Below are positions 1 to 10,365 of a DNA stretch of 64,000 nt, piece after piece. Under the pieces are notes generated by a model. It worked only from the letters and a program-made list of their open reading frames with translations. It was not told where the DNA came from and ran no database searches. A program made the position numbers and the translations under genes. Source of the DNA: JANQMX01 sp965247175 (GTDB taxonomy: Bacteria; Pseudomonadota; Alphaproteobacteria; Kiloniellales; DSM-21159). Location: NCBI GenBank assembly GCA_965247175.1, contig OZ252006.1:62001-126000 (forward strand). Direction: 5' to 3'. Position 1 is the stretch's first letter, and each line of letters starts with the position of its first letter.

Positions 1-1
1 C

Positions 2-802
2 GGGGATCGCCTGATCAACGCGCCGGAGATGGAGGCGATCTCGGTGACCGGCTCACCGGCGACGGGCATGGCGGCCATGGCGGCTGCGTCGCGACAGATC
101 CGGCACGTTCATCTCGAGCTTGGCGGTAAGGCGCCGGTCATCGTGTTCGACGATGCCGACTTGGAGGCGGTGACCGAGACGATCCGCGGCGGCTCCTATT
201 TCAACGCCGGACAGGACTGCGCGCAGCCCTGCAGGATCATGGCGTCAGACACGATCTACGAAAGGCTGGTGGCCGACACCGCCTCCGCCGTCTCGACGAT
301 CAAGACCGGCCGGCCAAAGGACGAGGGCGTCGAGATGGGCCCCTTGATCTCGGCGGGACAGCGGGAGCGCGTGGCCGGCTTCGTCGAGCGAGCGCGTTCG
401 GATGCGGAGATTGCCGCCGGCGGTGGCGCGGATGAGCGGTCGGGCTTCTTCTACGCGCCGACTGTCATCGCCAATGTCGCGAACGACGCTGAGATCGCCA
501 TCGACGAAGTCTTTGGGCCGGTCGTCACGATTTCGCGCTTCTCGGACGTGGAGCAGGCCATCGGCTGGGCGAACGCGAGCCGCTACGGCCTGGCGTCGTC
601 GGTTTGGACGCGGGATGTCGGCCGAGCCGCGGCGGTCGCCAGCCGGCTGCGCTACGGCTTTACATGGGTGAACACCCACGGGGTCGGCACGCCCGAGATG
701 CCTTGGGCGGCGATGAAAGGCTCGGGAACCGGATGCGATATGTCGGTCTACTCGCTGGACGCCTACACCGCTGTCCGCCATGTCATGATCGCGCATGACT
801 GA
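2..802 (+). CDS. Aldehyde dehydrogenase family protein, 5' truncated by the window edge
   Basis: C-terminal 266 residues of an NAD(P)-dependent aldehyde dehydrogenase, which oxidises an aldehyde to a carboxylate. The frame is open from the first bases, so the gene begins outside the window. Visible hallmarks are the cofactor-loop motif SVTGSPATG (about residues 14-22 of the visible part), the general-base Glu in ELGGK (residue 39) and the catalytic Cys in GQDC (residue 73). The stop overlaps the start of the next gene by 8 bases, so it is cotranscribed with an SDR and a 3-hydroxyacyl-CoA-dehydrogenase-like gene. The trio suggests stepwise oxidation of a small alcohol or hydroxy-acid such as an amine or carnitine breakdown product; the substrate cannot be read from sequence. 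Confidence 0.93.
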   Translation, partial: GDRLINAPEMEAISVTGSPATGMAAMAAASRQIRHVHLELGGKAPVIVFDDADLEAVTETIRGGSYFNAGQDCAQPCRIMASDTIYERLVADTASAVSTIKTGRPKDEGVEMGPLISAGQRERVAGFVERARSDAEIAAGGGADERSGFFYAPTVIANVANDAEIAIDEVFGPVVTISRFSDVEQAIGWANASRYGLASSVWTRDVGRAAAVASRLRYGFTWVNTHGVGTPEMPWAAMKGSGTGCDMSVYSLDAYTAVRHVMIAHD

Positions 803-1577
803 TCCGGCGGCGACACAGCGGCTCGCCGGCAAGAAGGCACTGGTCACCGGCGGCAGCCGTGGTATCGGACGCGCCATCGTCGCGGCTTTCGCTGCGGAGG
901 GCGCGAGCGTACTGACCTGCGGCCGCGGCAGAGCGCCGGTCGATCTCGCCAAAGGCGTCGAGTGGCTTTCACTGGACGTCAGCGACGTGCGGCAGGCGGA
1001 AGAGCTGGTTGCGGTAACGCAGGCGCAACTGGGCGGCATCGACATCCTGGTCAACAATGCCGGCGTTCAGATCGAAAAGACGGTGGTCGAGAGCAGCGAC
1101 GAAGACTGGGAGCGGCTGATGGGCGTCAACGCCAAGGCGGTGTTCCAGCTTTGCCGCAGCATCATTCCGGTCATGGCGGCCAAGGGCGGCGGTGCCATCG
1201 TCAACATCGGCTCGATCAGCGCCAGCCACGCCGATCCCAAGATGGCGCTCTACAACGCCTCCAAGGCTTTCGTGCAGGCCTTGACCCGTTCCATCGCCGT
1301 CGACCATGGGCCTGAGGGCATCCGCTGCAATGCCATCGCGCCCGGCTGGATCATGACGGAGATGGCCGACGCTGCTTTCGACTTGGCCGACGACCCGGAC
1401 GCGGCACGGGCCGATGCGGTGGCCCGCCATCCGGCGGGGCGGCTCGGAACGCCTGAGGATATCGCACAAGCCGCCGTCTGGCTCGCTTCTGCCGAGGCGG
1501 CCTTCGTCAACGGACAGACGATCACGGTCGACGGCGGCCTGATCGCGGCCTCGCCACTCAGGCCCGAGTTGTTCTAG
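795..1577 (+). CDS. SDR-family oxidoreductase
   Basis: A 260-residue classical short-chain dehydrogenase/reductase. The nucleotide-binding motif TGGSRGIG lies at residues 18-25, NNAG at 87-90, and the catalytic Ser140, Tyr153 and Lys157 (YNASK) are all present, so the enzyme should be active as an NAD(P)-dependent alcohol/ketone oxidoreductase. The C-terminal VNGQTITVDGG is typical of the family. It overlaps the aldehyde dehydrogenase gene and is followed after 12 bases by a second dehydrogenase, so the three form one catabolic operon. Substrate unknown. Confidence 0.93.
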   Translation: MTDPAATQRLAGKKALVTGGSRGIGRAIVAAFAAEGASVLTCGRGRAPVDLAKGVEWLSLDVSDVRQAEELVAVTQAQLGGIDILVNNAGVQIEKTVVESSDEDWERLMGVNAKAVFQLCRSIIPVMAAKGGGAIVNIGSISASHADPKMALYNASKAFVQALTRSIAVDHGPEGIRCNAIAPGWIMTEMADAAFDLADDPDAARADAVARHPAGRLGTPEDIAQAAVWLASAEAAFVNGQTITVDGGLIAASPLRPELF

Positions 1578-1589
1578 CGGGAGCTTTCC

Positions 1590-2525
1590 ATGACAGCTTT
1601 TCCAGAGACCGTAGAGCGTGTCGGCATCGTCGGCGCCGGTGTGATCGGTGCGAGCTGGGCCAGCCTGTTCCTGGCGGCCGGCAAGGAGATCGACCTCTTC
1701 GATCCCGCACCCAACGCCGAGGCGGACACGCGGCGCTACATAGACACCGCTTGGCCAAGCCTCGTGCAGCTAGGGCTCGTGAGGGAGGGAGCAACGCCCG
1801 AGCGCATCCGCTTCGTTGGCGATGTGGCAAGCGCCGTCGCAGAGGTGAAACTCGTTCAGGAAAGCGTGCCGGAGCGCCTCGAGGTGAAGCATGAGATCTA
1901 TGGGCAGATCGAGGCCGCCTTGCCGTCAGACGCGTTGGTTGCCACCAGCTCCTCGGGCCTGCTGCTCAGCGATCTGCAGGCCTCTTGGCGCGACCCGAGT
2001 CGGATCGTTCTCGGGCACCCCTTCAACCCACCGCATCTCATTCCCTTGGTTGAGCTGCTCGGCAATGAGCGGACGGCGCCGGGTGCGCTCGATTTCGCGC
2101 AGGCCTTCTACGAAGGCTGCGGCAAGGTGACGATCCGGGTGAACAAGGAGGTGCCAGGCCATGTGGCCAACCGCCTGCAGGCCGCGCTGTGGAGGGAAGC
2201 GATCGATCTCGTGCTGCAGGGTGTCGCCAGCGTCGAGGACGTCGACAAGGCGGTGACGTCGGGGCCCGGCCTGCGTTGGTCGGTCATGGGCCCGCACATG
2301 CTGTTCAGTCTCGGGAGCGGCGGTGCCGGTATGGAGGGCTTCTGCGCCCGCTACGGCGACAGCTTTCATCGCTGGTGGGACAGCATGAACGCGCCCCGGC
2401 TGGACGACGAAGCAGGGCGTGTCTTGAGTGCAGGGATAGTCGAGGAGGAGCGGGGACGGAGTTTCACCGAGCTTGCTGCCGAACGTGATCGCAAGCTGAT
2501 CGCCGCGCAGAAAGCCTTGTCCTGA
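1590..2525 (+). CDS. 3-hydroxyacyl-CoA dehydrogenase family protein (carnitine dehydrogenase / lambda-crystallin-like)
   Basis: A 311-residue NAD-dependent dehydrogenase. The Rossmann motif GAGVIG is at residues 15-20 and the family's GHPFNPP segment with the catalytic His is present. A GGGAG-type ribosome site (GGGAG) precedes the ATG. Length and the stand-alone architecture fit L-carnitine 3-dehydrogenase or L-gulonate 3-dehydrogenase (lambda-crystallin) better than fatty-acid beta-oxidation enzymes, which are usually fused or shorter. Last gene of the ALDH-SDR operon. The stop codon abuts the stop of the convergent MarC gene. The exact substrate is inference. Confidence 0.85.
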   Translation: MTAFPETVERVGIVGAGVIGASWASLFLAAGKEIDLFDPAPNAEADTRRYIDTAWPSLVQLGLVREGATPERIRFVGDVASAVAEVKLVQESVPERLEVKHEIYGQIEAALPSDALVATSSSGLLLSDLQASWRDPSRIVLGHPFNPPHLIPLVELLGNERTAPGALDFAQAFYEGCGKVTIRVNKEVPGHVANRLQAALWREAIDLVLQGVASVEDVDKAVTSGPGLRWSVMGPHMLFSLGSGGAGMEGFCARYGDSFHRWWDSMNAPRLDDEAGRVLSAGIVEEERGRSFTELAAERDRKLIAAQKALS

Positions 2526-3146
2526 CTAGCTTGGAAGCCCGCTCGCCAACAAGGCGTCACGCACGTTGTCGACAGCGACCGCGGCAAGGATCAGGCCCAT
2601 CACCCGGCTCAGGATGCTGGCGCCGGAGATGCCGATCACGCGGTTGATAAAGCCCGCCGCGAGCATGAGGATCAGGGCACACAGAATGACCAGCATCACG
2701 ACTCCGGTCGTGATCACCTGCTCGGTGATGCTGTAGCGGTTGTTGTCGGTCAGCACGACCACCGCCAGCATGGCGCCGGGCGACGCCAAAGAAGGCACGG
2801 CCAGCGGAAAGACCGCGACGTCCTCCTTGCTTGGCCGGTTCTCGGACAGTTCGCTCTCTGGCTTGCCGGGGCCGAAGATCATTTGCAGAGCGAAGAGGAA
2901 GAGCACGATCCCGCCGGCGATCTGGAAGGAGACCAGCGAGATTTCGAGTGCCTCAAGCAGAAGCTGTCCGCCGACGATGAAGGCAAGCAGGATGAGCGCC
3001 GAGATGAGGGCTGCACGAAAGGCGACGCCGCGACGCTCCTTGCCGGACATGGCCGCGGTCACGGCGATGAAGACGGGAACCGTGCCGATGGGGTCGACCA
3101 CCACCCAAACGGTCACAAACTCCCTGATATAGTCGTCGATCGTCAT
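2526..3146 (-). CDS. MarC family integral membrane protein
   Basis: A 206-residue protein with about six hydrophobic segments and the MarC-type opening (VVVDPIGTVPVFIAVTA). MarC proteins are inner-membrane proteins of unknown transport role; the old link to multiple antibiotic resistance is not supported for the family. The start was placed at the ATG giving MTIDDYIREF, since the open frame upstream encodes non-homologous residues and crosses the likely aioA terminator. It lies downstream of aioA on the same strand but beyond a strong hairpin, so it is probably separately transcribed. Confidence 0.88.
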   Translation of the reverse strand: MTIDDYIREFVTVWVVVDPIGTVPVFIAVTAAMSGKERRGVAFRAALISALILLAFIVGGQLLLEALEISLVSFQIAGGIVLFLFALQMIFGPGKPESELSENRPSKEDVAVFPLAVPSLASPGAMLAVVVLTDNNRYSITEQVITTGVVMLVILCALILMLAAGFINRVIGISGASILSRVMGLILAAVAVDNVRDALLASGLPS

Positions 3147-3277
3147 GTTCTGGGCCTGGTTGGGCGGTTCGAAGCTAGGACCGCGCAGTGTCGACGGCCA
3201 AGATGCCGATCTGTAACGACTATTACCACAAAAATGCTGTTGCTCCGCGGCTTGGCTGCAGCCGCTGAAAAGAAACG

Positions 3278-3301
3278 GCGGCGGCCAAATGGCCGCCGCC
3301 T
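3278..3301 (-). terminator. Intrinsic terminator of aioBA
   Basis: Perfect 10-bp stem (GGCGGCGGCC with its complement) closed by a four-base loop, 24 bp downstream of the aioA stop. Reading in the aioA direction, the stem is followed by GTTTCTTTTC, a U-rich tail. Confidence 0.8.
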
Positions 3302-3324
3302 GCCTGTAGAAGAGGCACTGACCG

Positions 3325-5790
3325 CTAGATGTCTTGCGGGTACTCCAGCGCCTTGAAGCTGATGCCTTCAGCCTGCGGCGCGCGGCCGATACGCCGGATG
3401 TTGCCCCAGACATTCTTGTAGTTCGGAATGATGAACTCGTTGGTGTATTTGCTCACCACGTTGCCGACCTGGCCGAGCGGCGAACAGAACAGCATGAAGC
3501 ACTGGCCCCGTGCGGCCGAGGCGATGGGGTAGGCCATGGCCTGGGTCGAGCCTACTTCGTTGTAGACTTCAACGAGGTCCCCGGCTTTCAGCCCCAACTC
3601 CGCCATGTCGTCCGGGTTCATCTCGATCGGAGGCACCGGGAAGCGCTCGCGCACGAACGGCGTTCGAACGTCGTAGAAGGCGTTCTGCCAGATCATGTTC
3701 TTGCGCCCGTTGTTGATCAGGAAGGGGTACTTGGCCTCTTCGGCCTGGCGCCCCTGCACCTGCAGGCCGCGCCAGGCGGCGGACATGAAGTGCGCCTTGC
3801 CGTCGGACGTGCCGAACTTGCCGTCGCTGTAGAGCCGCGGCGTGCCGACGAGCTTGCCGTTCTCGAAACCGACGCAGGGCTCTTGCACGCCGTTCGTGCC
3901 CATGGCGCGCAGCCGTTCGTAAGTGACGAACTCGCCGCCGTTGGCGTGCTTGTGGTAGCCGTCCATGAAGGCGTCTTCTTCGGTCTGCCAGTCGTATCCT
4001 TTGAACTTGTCGGCCTGGGCGTCGTTGCCGACATCCCGGAAGCTCTTCTCGAGGTGGTTGGCAAGCCGCGCCGCGATCAAGCAATCAGGCAGCGCCTCGC
4101 CGGGGGCGTCCATGTACTTCTCGGTCAGGCGCAGGCGCCGCTCACCGTTCATGGACGTCAGGTTCATCTCGCCCGCCGTCGCTGCTGGCAGCATGACATG
4201 GGCGCACTCGCCGATCTGGGTCGGCAGGATGTCGACGTCGACGCTGAACAGGCCGCCGCGACGGATTGCGTTGATGATCGCATCCAGTTGCGCTTCGCGG
4301 TCGCCATAGGGGATGGCCGACATGGCTTCCTTCACGATGTTGGTGCGCCGGCGGTAGACGCGCCGAAACTCCTCGGCGTTCAGGGTCGATTTGAAGTGGT
4401 CGACCGCCCAGATGTGGTGAATGCCGCCTTGGCCGGAGATCAGCAGTTGGTCGACATAAGGCGCCGGCCGCCCGATGAAGGCATCCGAGGGCCGCATGTA
4501 GCCTTCCTGATGGCCGCCCAGACGCACGCAGCCGGTGCCTTCCCGGCCGACGTTGTGGGTGGCGAAGCAGAGATTGGCGATCGCCGCATTGGTGCGGTAG
4601 TTGTCGTTGCCCCAGATCAGTCCCTTCTCGTAGCAGAGCATGGTGCGGCGCGGCTTGCCGCCCGCTTTGGGCTTGGCGATCCACTCGGCCGCCTTCTTGA
4701 TGTCGGCGACGGCGAGGCCGGTCAGGCTGGCGGCATCTTCCAAGCTGGTCTTGTTGGCGGCCAGGGCGTCGTCGAAGCCGCTGGTGTTCTGGGCGATGAA
4801 GTCTTTCGCATGCCAGCCTTGGGCGACCACCTCGGTCAAGAGGGCGTTGAGCAGCACAAGGTCGGTCCCCGGGTTCAGGGCCAGGTGCAGGACATTGTCC
4901 TTGCCGGCTTCGATCTCGCAGGCGTTGACGGTGACCGTCCGCCGCGGGTCGACGATGATCACCTTGGCCGGGGCGTGCTCCTCATCCGGCAGCATCTGCT
5001 TCTTCTTGTCGAGCGAGCTGCCGCGCAGATTGGGCACCCAGTGGGCCAGGAAGTAGTTGGTCTGGTTCTCCAGGGAGTTCGCCCCGACGCAGAAGATGGT
5101 GTCGGCCAGCTCGGCGTCCTCATAGGCGTTGTTCAACTCACCCATGCCCATGTCGCGGGTCGCATGAACTTCTGAGTTGTAGGCCGGGCGGTTGTGGATC
5201 CGGATGTTCTTGATCTTCATGCTCTCGAAATAGAGCTTGCCGGTGCCCCAGGTGTTCTCGTAGCCGCCAGCCGCACCGCCGTGATCAAAGGCGGAGACGA
5301 TGACGCCGTCCTCGCCCCATTCCTCCATCACCCGGCGGGTGACGTCGGCGACCAGCGACAAGGCATCGTCCCAAGAGCTCGGCAGAAGCTGCGAGTAGCG
5401 CCAGACCAGCGGGTTGGTCAGGCGATCTGTCATGGTGCCCATCTGCTCGGAGTAGCGCGTATTCGCCATGCGGCCGCCGCGCACCGAGTTGAGACCCTGA
5501 TTCACCACGCAGTCCTGGTCGGGCTTGATGACCAGATGCACCGGCTGGCCGCCTTGCTGCACGACGTTGTACATGGCCGGGTTGTACCAGTCGGGCGAAT
5601 CAGCCCCTTGCTGCTCCCCAAGATCGGCGTTAAGCGCGTTGTCGCCAGCCGCTTTGCCGCCCGCCTGCGCGATTGGCCAGCTGTAGGCCTTGTAGCCGCA
5701 GCCGACGATGCAGAAGTCGCAGGTGACGTTGTGAACCTTCGCGTCCTTCGGCGGGATCGGAAGGCGACGCAGTCCGGTTTTGTAGGTCAT
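3325..5790 (-). CDS. aioA: Arsenite oxidase large (molybdopterin) subunit
   Basis: An 821-residue member of the DMSO reductase superfamily, the usual length for AioA. It oxidises arsenite to arsenate at a bis-MGD molybdenum centre and passes electrons to its [3Fe-4S] cluster and then to AioB. The N-terminal motif CDFCIVGC places cluster ligands at Cys24, Cys27 and Cys31, and Ser102 sits where AioA has Ser in place of the fourth Cys of related enzymes. No signal peptide is present; in this family the subunit is exported with Tat-targeted AioB. The ribosome site GGGAGG precedes the ATG and the gap to aioB is only 11 bases. It lies downstream of a sigma-54 promoter and upstream of an intrinsic terminator. 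Confidence 0.96.
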   Translation of the reverse strand: MTYKTGLRRLPIPPKDAKVHNVTCDFCIVGCGYKAYSWPIAQAGGKAAGDNALNADLGEQQGADSPDWYNPAMYNVVQQGGQPVHLVIKPDQDCVVNQGLNSVRGGRMANTRYSEQMGTMTDRLTNPLVWRYSQLLPSSWDDALSLVADVTRRVMEEWGEDGVIVSAFDHGGAAGGYENTWGTGKLYFESMKIKNIRIHNRPAYNSEVHATRDMGMGELNNAYEDAELADTIFCVGANSLENQTNYFLAHWVPNLRGSSLDKKKQMLPDEEHAPAKVIIVDPRRTVTVNACEIEAGKDNVLHLALNPGTDLVLLNALLTEVVAQGWHAKDFIAQNTSGFDDALAANKTSLEDAASLTGLAVADIKKAAEWIAKPKAGGKPRRTMLCYEKGLIWGNDNYRTNAAIANLCFATHNVGREGTGCVRLGGHQEGYMRPSDAFIGRPAPYVDQLLISGQGGIHHIWAVDHFKSTLNAEEFRRVYRRRTNIVKEAMSAIPYGDREAQLDAIINAIRRGGLFSVDVDILPTQIGECAHVMLPAATAGEMNLTSMNGERRLRLTEKYMDAPGEALPDCLIAARLANHLEKSFRDVGNDAQADKFKGYDWQTEEDAFMDGYHKHANGGEFVTYERLRAMGTNGVQEPCVGFENGKLVGTPRLYSDGKFGTSDGKAHFMSAAWRGLQVQGRQAEEAKYPFLINNGRKNMIWQNAFYDVRTPFVRERFPVPPIEMNPDDMAELGLKAGDLVEVYNEVGSTQAMAYPIASAARGQCFMLFCSPLGQVGNVVSKYTNEFIIPNYKNVWGNIRRIGRAPQAEGISFKALEYPQDI

Positions 5791-5801
5791 GATCGCCTCC
5801 C

Positions 5802-6314
5802 TCAGGCCAGCAGGTTGTCGGTTCGTCCGTAGAGCAACTCGTCGACCCCTTCAGCGAAGATGTCGCCGGAGCTGTCGATCCGCAGAACGAACATGGGCAG
5901 GTTCTGGTTGGCGTGTCCCCAGATCTGCTGACCCTCCATTTCCGCATCGAAGCGCGAATAGTGGCCGGGGCAGTTGAGGGTCTTGTCGTTCGTGTCGTAG
6001 GTGAGCGGATAGCCCTTGTGCGGGCAGAGCACCGAGTAGGCGACCACGTCGCCGTCGGGTCCGGCACCGCCGGGTACGCGCTGGCCCAGCTTGATCAGCA
6101 CGCCCGGTGAATCCGCGTCGGGATAGGCGATGTCCAACGGCTCGTTGGGCTTGAGGTCCTTGAGGTTCGCCAGCTTCGACGAGGGATAGTCGGTCCGGGC
6201 GGCTGCCGCGGCAGAGGGCACGACGGTCGCGGTTGCCGCGCCGGCCGCGGCCAGCGTGCTGCCGCGCAGGAACTGGCGCCGACCGACATCGACGAGACGA
6301 TCACATTTGGGCAT
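5802..6314 (-). CDS. aioB: Arsenite oxidase small (Rieske) subunit
   Basis: A 170-residue Rieske [2Fe-2S] protein that takes electrons from AioA in the periplasm. A twin-arginine signal (RRQFLRG, residues 12-18) precedes a hydrophobic Ala-rich stretch. Cluster ligands are Cys97 and His99 (CPHKG) and Cys115 and His118 (CPGH). The two extra cysteines that form a disulfide in bc1-type Rieske proteins are absent, as in several arsenite oxidases. The C-terminal segment DIFAEGVDELLYGR is characteristic of AioB. A strong ribosome site (GGGGAGGA) precedes the ATG, and a sigma-54 promoter lies about 40 bases upstream. First gene of the aioBA operon. Confidence 0.95.
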   Translation of the reverse strand: MPKCDRLVDVGRRQFLRGSTLAAAGAATATVVPSAAAAARTDYPSSKLANLKDLKPNEPLDIAYPDADSPGVLIKLGQRVPGGAGPDGDVVAYSVLCPHKGYPLTYDTNDKTLNCPGHYSRFDAEMEGQQIWGHANQNLPMFVLRIDSSGDIFAEGVDELLYGRTDNLLA

Positions 6315-6352
6315 AGCAGTCCTCCCCTGAGCTTCGTTTGTCAGCGAAGCAG

Positions 6353-6369
6353 TGCGAAGAGCGTGCCAA
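6353..6369 (-). promoter_or_regulatory. Sigma-54 (-24/-12) promoter of aioBA
   Basis: The minus strand reads TTGGCACG, four bases, then TCGCA. This matches the sigma-54 consensus TTGGCACG-N4-TTGCW at all but one conserved position, with the GG and GC pairs exactly 10 bases apart. The predicted start leaves a leader of about 30 bases before the aioB ATG. The adjacent gene encodes a sigma-54 activator. Confidence 0.88.
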
Positions 6370-6432
6370 CTTGGACCAGCTGGGGAAGGTGATCAAAAAG
6401 AACGGCTTAACGTGGCTGCTGCGATCGTGGCC

Positions 6433-6480
6433 GTTCTGAAGCTCAAACCTGCAGGACGAAAGCTGTTCGGATTTCCGAAC
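6433..6480 (-). promoter_or_regulatory. Candidate AioR enhancer (upstream activating sequence)
   Basis: A perfect inverted repeat, GTTCGGATTTCCGAAC (6465-6480, 7-base arms, 2-base spacer), lies about 95 bp upstream of the sigma-54 promoter. A weaker relative, GTTCTGAAGCTCAAAC (6433-6448), starts 32 bp closer to the promoter, about three helical turns, as expected for tandem NtrC-type activator sites. The palindrome is seen directly; its assignment to AioR is inference. Confidence 0.65.
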
Positions 6481-6491
6481 GTTACGACGGA

Positions 6492-7806
<1,315 letters not shown>

Positions 7807-7817
<11 letters not shown>

Positions 7818-9300
7818 GGCGCAGGCCCTCCGGCATAGTCTTGCCCGATATCGTGTCCACGGCGTCCGCCAACAGAGGTATGGCAATCTCGATGCGTGTC
7901 CCGCCATCGATCCGCGCCTCAGCGCGCAGCTTGCCGCCAAGCTCTGCGACCAAGCGGCTGACCATCCAAGCGCCGAGGCCCCGACCCTCGTTGGACGGCG
8001 CATGCGCCGCCCCATTGCTGTGCAGCAGAGTGGCGACGTCCGGCGGCAAGCCTGGACCGCGGTCGGAGACAACCAGCAGCAGCCGACTTTGTTCGATCCC
8101 TGCTTCGAAGCTTATTTCGCCATGCATGGGGGAGGCTGCGCAGGCGTTGAGCAGGAGGTTGAGCACGGCTTGCCGCACGGGGCTGGACGGCAGGGGCAGG
8201 GACGGGGGCAAGTCGTTGCGCCACGCCAAGCTGAGACCTCGGCGCGCGATCTCTTGACGTACCAGGAAGCGCAGGTCGTCCAAATCGGACGGGCGCAGTC
8301 GCCGCTCTCGCGCGCTGCCTTTGTAGGTGACCAAGGTGGCCCGCACCACGTCCCGGATGCCGGCGAGCCCACGCTTGAGGATATCGAGCGAGTCCTTTCG
8401 GACGGTGATGTTCTCGCCGTGCCGCTCAATGGTGTCGATGGCGTTGAACATGCCGCCCAGCGGATTGTTGATCTCGTGCGCCATGCCGGATGCCAAGCGG
8501 CCAAGGCTGGCCATCTTCTCCTCCTCCGCCAACCGCGCGGCCAGCGCTTCCCGCTCATTCAGCGCTTCGGCCATGGCGTTGTAGCGGTGGAAGAGATGCC
8601 CGAACTCGCTGGTACGAAGAGCGCTCTCAGCGGCAGGAATCGGTTCCACATGACCGCCGCGACCACGCTCAAGATGCTCCGCCAGCACGCCGATCGGTCG
8701 CAGCATGCGGTTGACCGCCAGATAGCCGCCACCGGCAAAGAGCAGCGTAAGCGCTGCATTGGCGAGAATGAGGGCGACCAGAACCTCGTGCCGCTCCGCC
8801 AACAGGTCGCGGATGTCGATCTCCGCATAGATCCAACCCACCGGACGCTCTTGGTAGGAAAGTGCTCGACGAATGAAGGCACGGCCCTGCGCTTCGTCGA
8901 GCACCAAGTTGTCGCTCCCTTGAAAGCGACTTTGGAGCGATTCGGGCAGTGCGGTTTGAGTTGGGAAGAGGCGTGGGTCGGAGGCGGCCAGGATGCCGCC
9001 TTCCGTGTCGGTGACCAGAGTATTCAAAGCGCTCACGCCGAGATAGGCTTCGCGCGTGCGATCGAGCTGATCGTAGATCTCCCAGACGTCGTCGAGCAGA
9101 ACCTGGGGCACGATGGCGGAAGAGAGGCCGTCGAGATAGGCGCCGGTCAGCTCCTCCAGATGACGTTGCTGGGTTTCAGCCAGGCGCTGCAGCACTTGGT
9201 TCGAGAGCAGCACGCTGACGCCGATCATCAAGCCCGCGACCATCAACGGCACCTTGACGGTCGTCGGCCAGGTGCGGACCCGTTTGACGAGGCGCCTCAT
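7807..9300 (-). CDS. aioS: Sensor histidine kinase AioS
   Basis: A 497-residue membrane-bound kinase. Transmembrane segments at about residues 17-33 and 173-196 flank a periplasmic domain of about 140 residues, followed by a HAMP-like linker. The H-box ASGMAHEINNP places the phosphorylated histidine at 275; the N-box (LNLLLNACAASP) and G-boxes (DRGPGLP, GRGLG) are intact, so it should be an active kinase. Its start ATG overlaps the aioX stop as ATGA, indicating coupled translation. Together with AioX it would sense arsenite outside the cytoplasm and phosphorylate AioR. Confidence 0.92.
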
Positions 9301-10172
9301 CCCAAGCTCCGGACCAGCTCGAACTTCTGCGCGATGCTCTCGAACAGGGCCGGCTCGCCTCCGGTGAAGCCATCGAGGCGCAGCATGTTCAGTACCTCCT
9401 GCCCTGCTGGATCTTCGGCCATGGTCACGAAGGCCATGGCGATCGCTGCCGCAAGTGGCGTGCCCGCCAGAGGTCGGCCGCAGGCGACCGGCGGAAAGCC
9501 GAGCCATTCCGACTTTCGAAGGACGCGCGTTTTGCCGGTCAGCGCTGGCTCGATCTCCGACATCACCTCCCAGACGTAGCCGTCGACGCTGCCGCTTTCG
9601 GCCAGGCCCGAGGCAACCGCGCGCACGACGTTGCGGTGGGAGTAGGTGAAGAAGCTCTTCCGGAAGAAGTGGTTGGACGCTTCTCCTCTCTCCGCCAGGG
9701 TGGCCCTGGTCACGAGATAGCCCGAGTTGCTGTCCGGGTCCGAGTAGGCGTGGATGTCGCCCTTCAGGTCGAGAACATCATGCGCGCTGCGGCCTTGGTC
9801 GACGATCAGGTAGGATTGATAGAGCGGTCGGCCGCGCCACACCGGCACGGCGAGGAGCGATAGACGCGGACGATACTGTATGAAGGGGTAACCGCAGATC
9901 CAGGCGGCATCGAGCTGTCCTGACAGCAGCAGCGCGGTGATCTCTTGATAGGTGCGCCGCTTGACCAGAGTGACGGGTTGACCCAGGGCGGCGGACAGAT
10001 AGGTGCGTAGTCGATCTAGCAGTTCGAGATCGGAGTTGAGAAATACAGGCGTTAGGCCGAAGCGGACGCCGCGCTGTTCGCTTGCCGCCCAGCGCGGCAT
10101 CGACGCTGCAAGCGCGGCTGCGGTAAGGCCGCGCAAGACACTTCGCCGTTGTCTCGGAACGCCGAGCATCAC
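9297..10172 (-). CDS. aioX: Periplasmic arsenite-sensing protein AioX (PhnD-like binding protein)
   Basis: A 291-residue exported protein of the PhnD/phosphonate-binding fold. The N-terminus has a twin-arginine-like signal (RRSVLRG) and an Ala-rich hydrophobic stretch. The conserved AioX segment WICGYPF contains Cys93, which I take to correspond to the arsenite-binding cysteine described in other AioX proteins (numbered higher there because of a longer leader). The segment RPLYQSYLIV is also typical. The first codon is GTG, followed at once by ATG, and either could serve. First gene of aioXSR, coupled to aioS by a 4-base overlap. Confidence 0.92.
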   Translation of the reverse strand: MMLGVPRQRRSVLRGLTAAALAASMPRWAASEQRGVRFGLTPVFLNSDLELLDRLRTYLSAALGQPVTLVKRRTYQEITALLLSGQLDAAWICGYPFIQYRPRLSLLAVPVWRGRPLYQSYLIVDQGRSAHDVLDLKGDIHAYSDPDSNSGYLVTRATLAERGEASNHFFRKSFFTYSHRNVVRAVASGLAESGSVDGYVWEVMSEIEPALTGKTRVLRKSEWLGFPPVACGRPLAGTPLAAAIAMAFVTMAEDPAGQEVLNMLRLDGFTGGEPALFESIAQKFELVRSLG

Positions 10173-10365
10173 GCCACACCCGGCAAGGCATGGGTCTCGC
10201 CGTGCATCGCCTCCTCCGGTCAGATGGCCTCTTTAGCGCGCCACCAATTTTGTTATGGGCAAGAGCCTAAACCCACCTGGCAGCATTGGTCTAGTGCAAC
10301 AACCAATCTGAGTGGGACGGAATGCTGCCTTGTTGGCCGAGTGTTCGCCAAGCGAGGCCGGATGC

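Noticed and set aside
3334..5175. Long open frame (613 codons) on the plus strand opposite aioA
   Set aside because: Antisense shadow of a real gene in GC-rich DNA; aioA has full catalytic motifs, and the opposite frame shows no domain.
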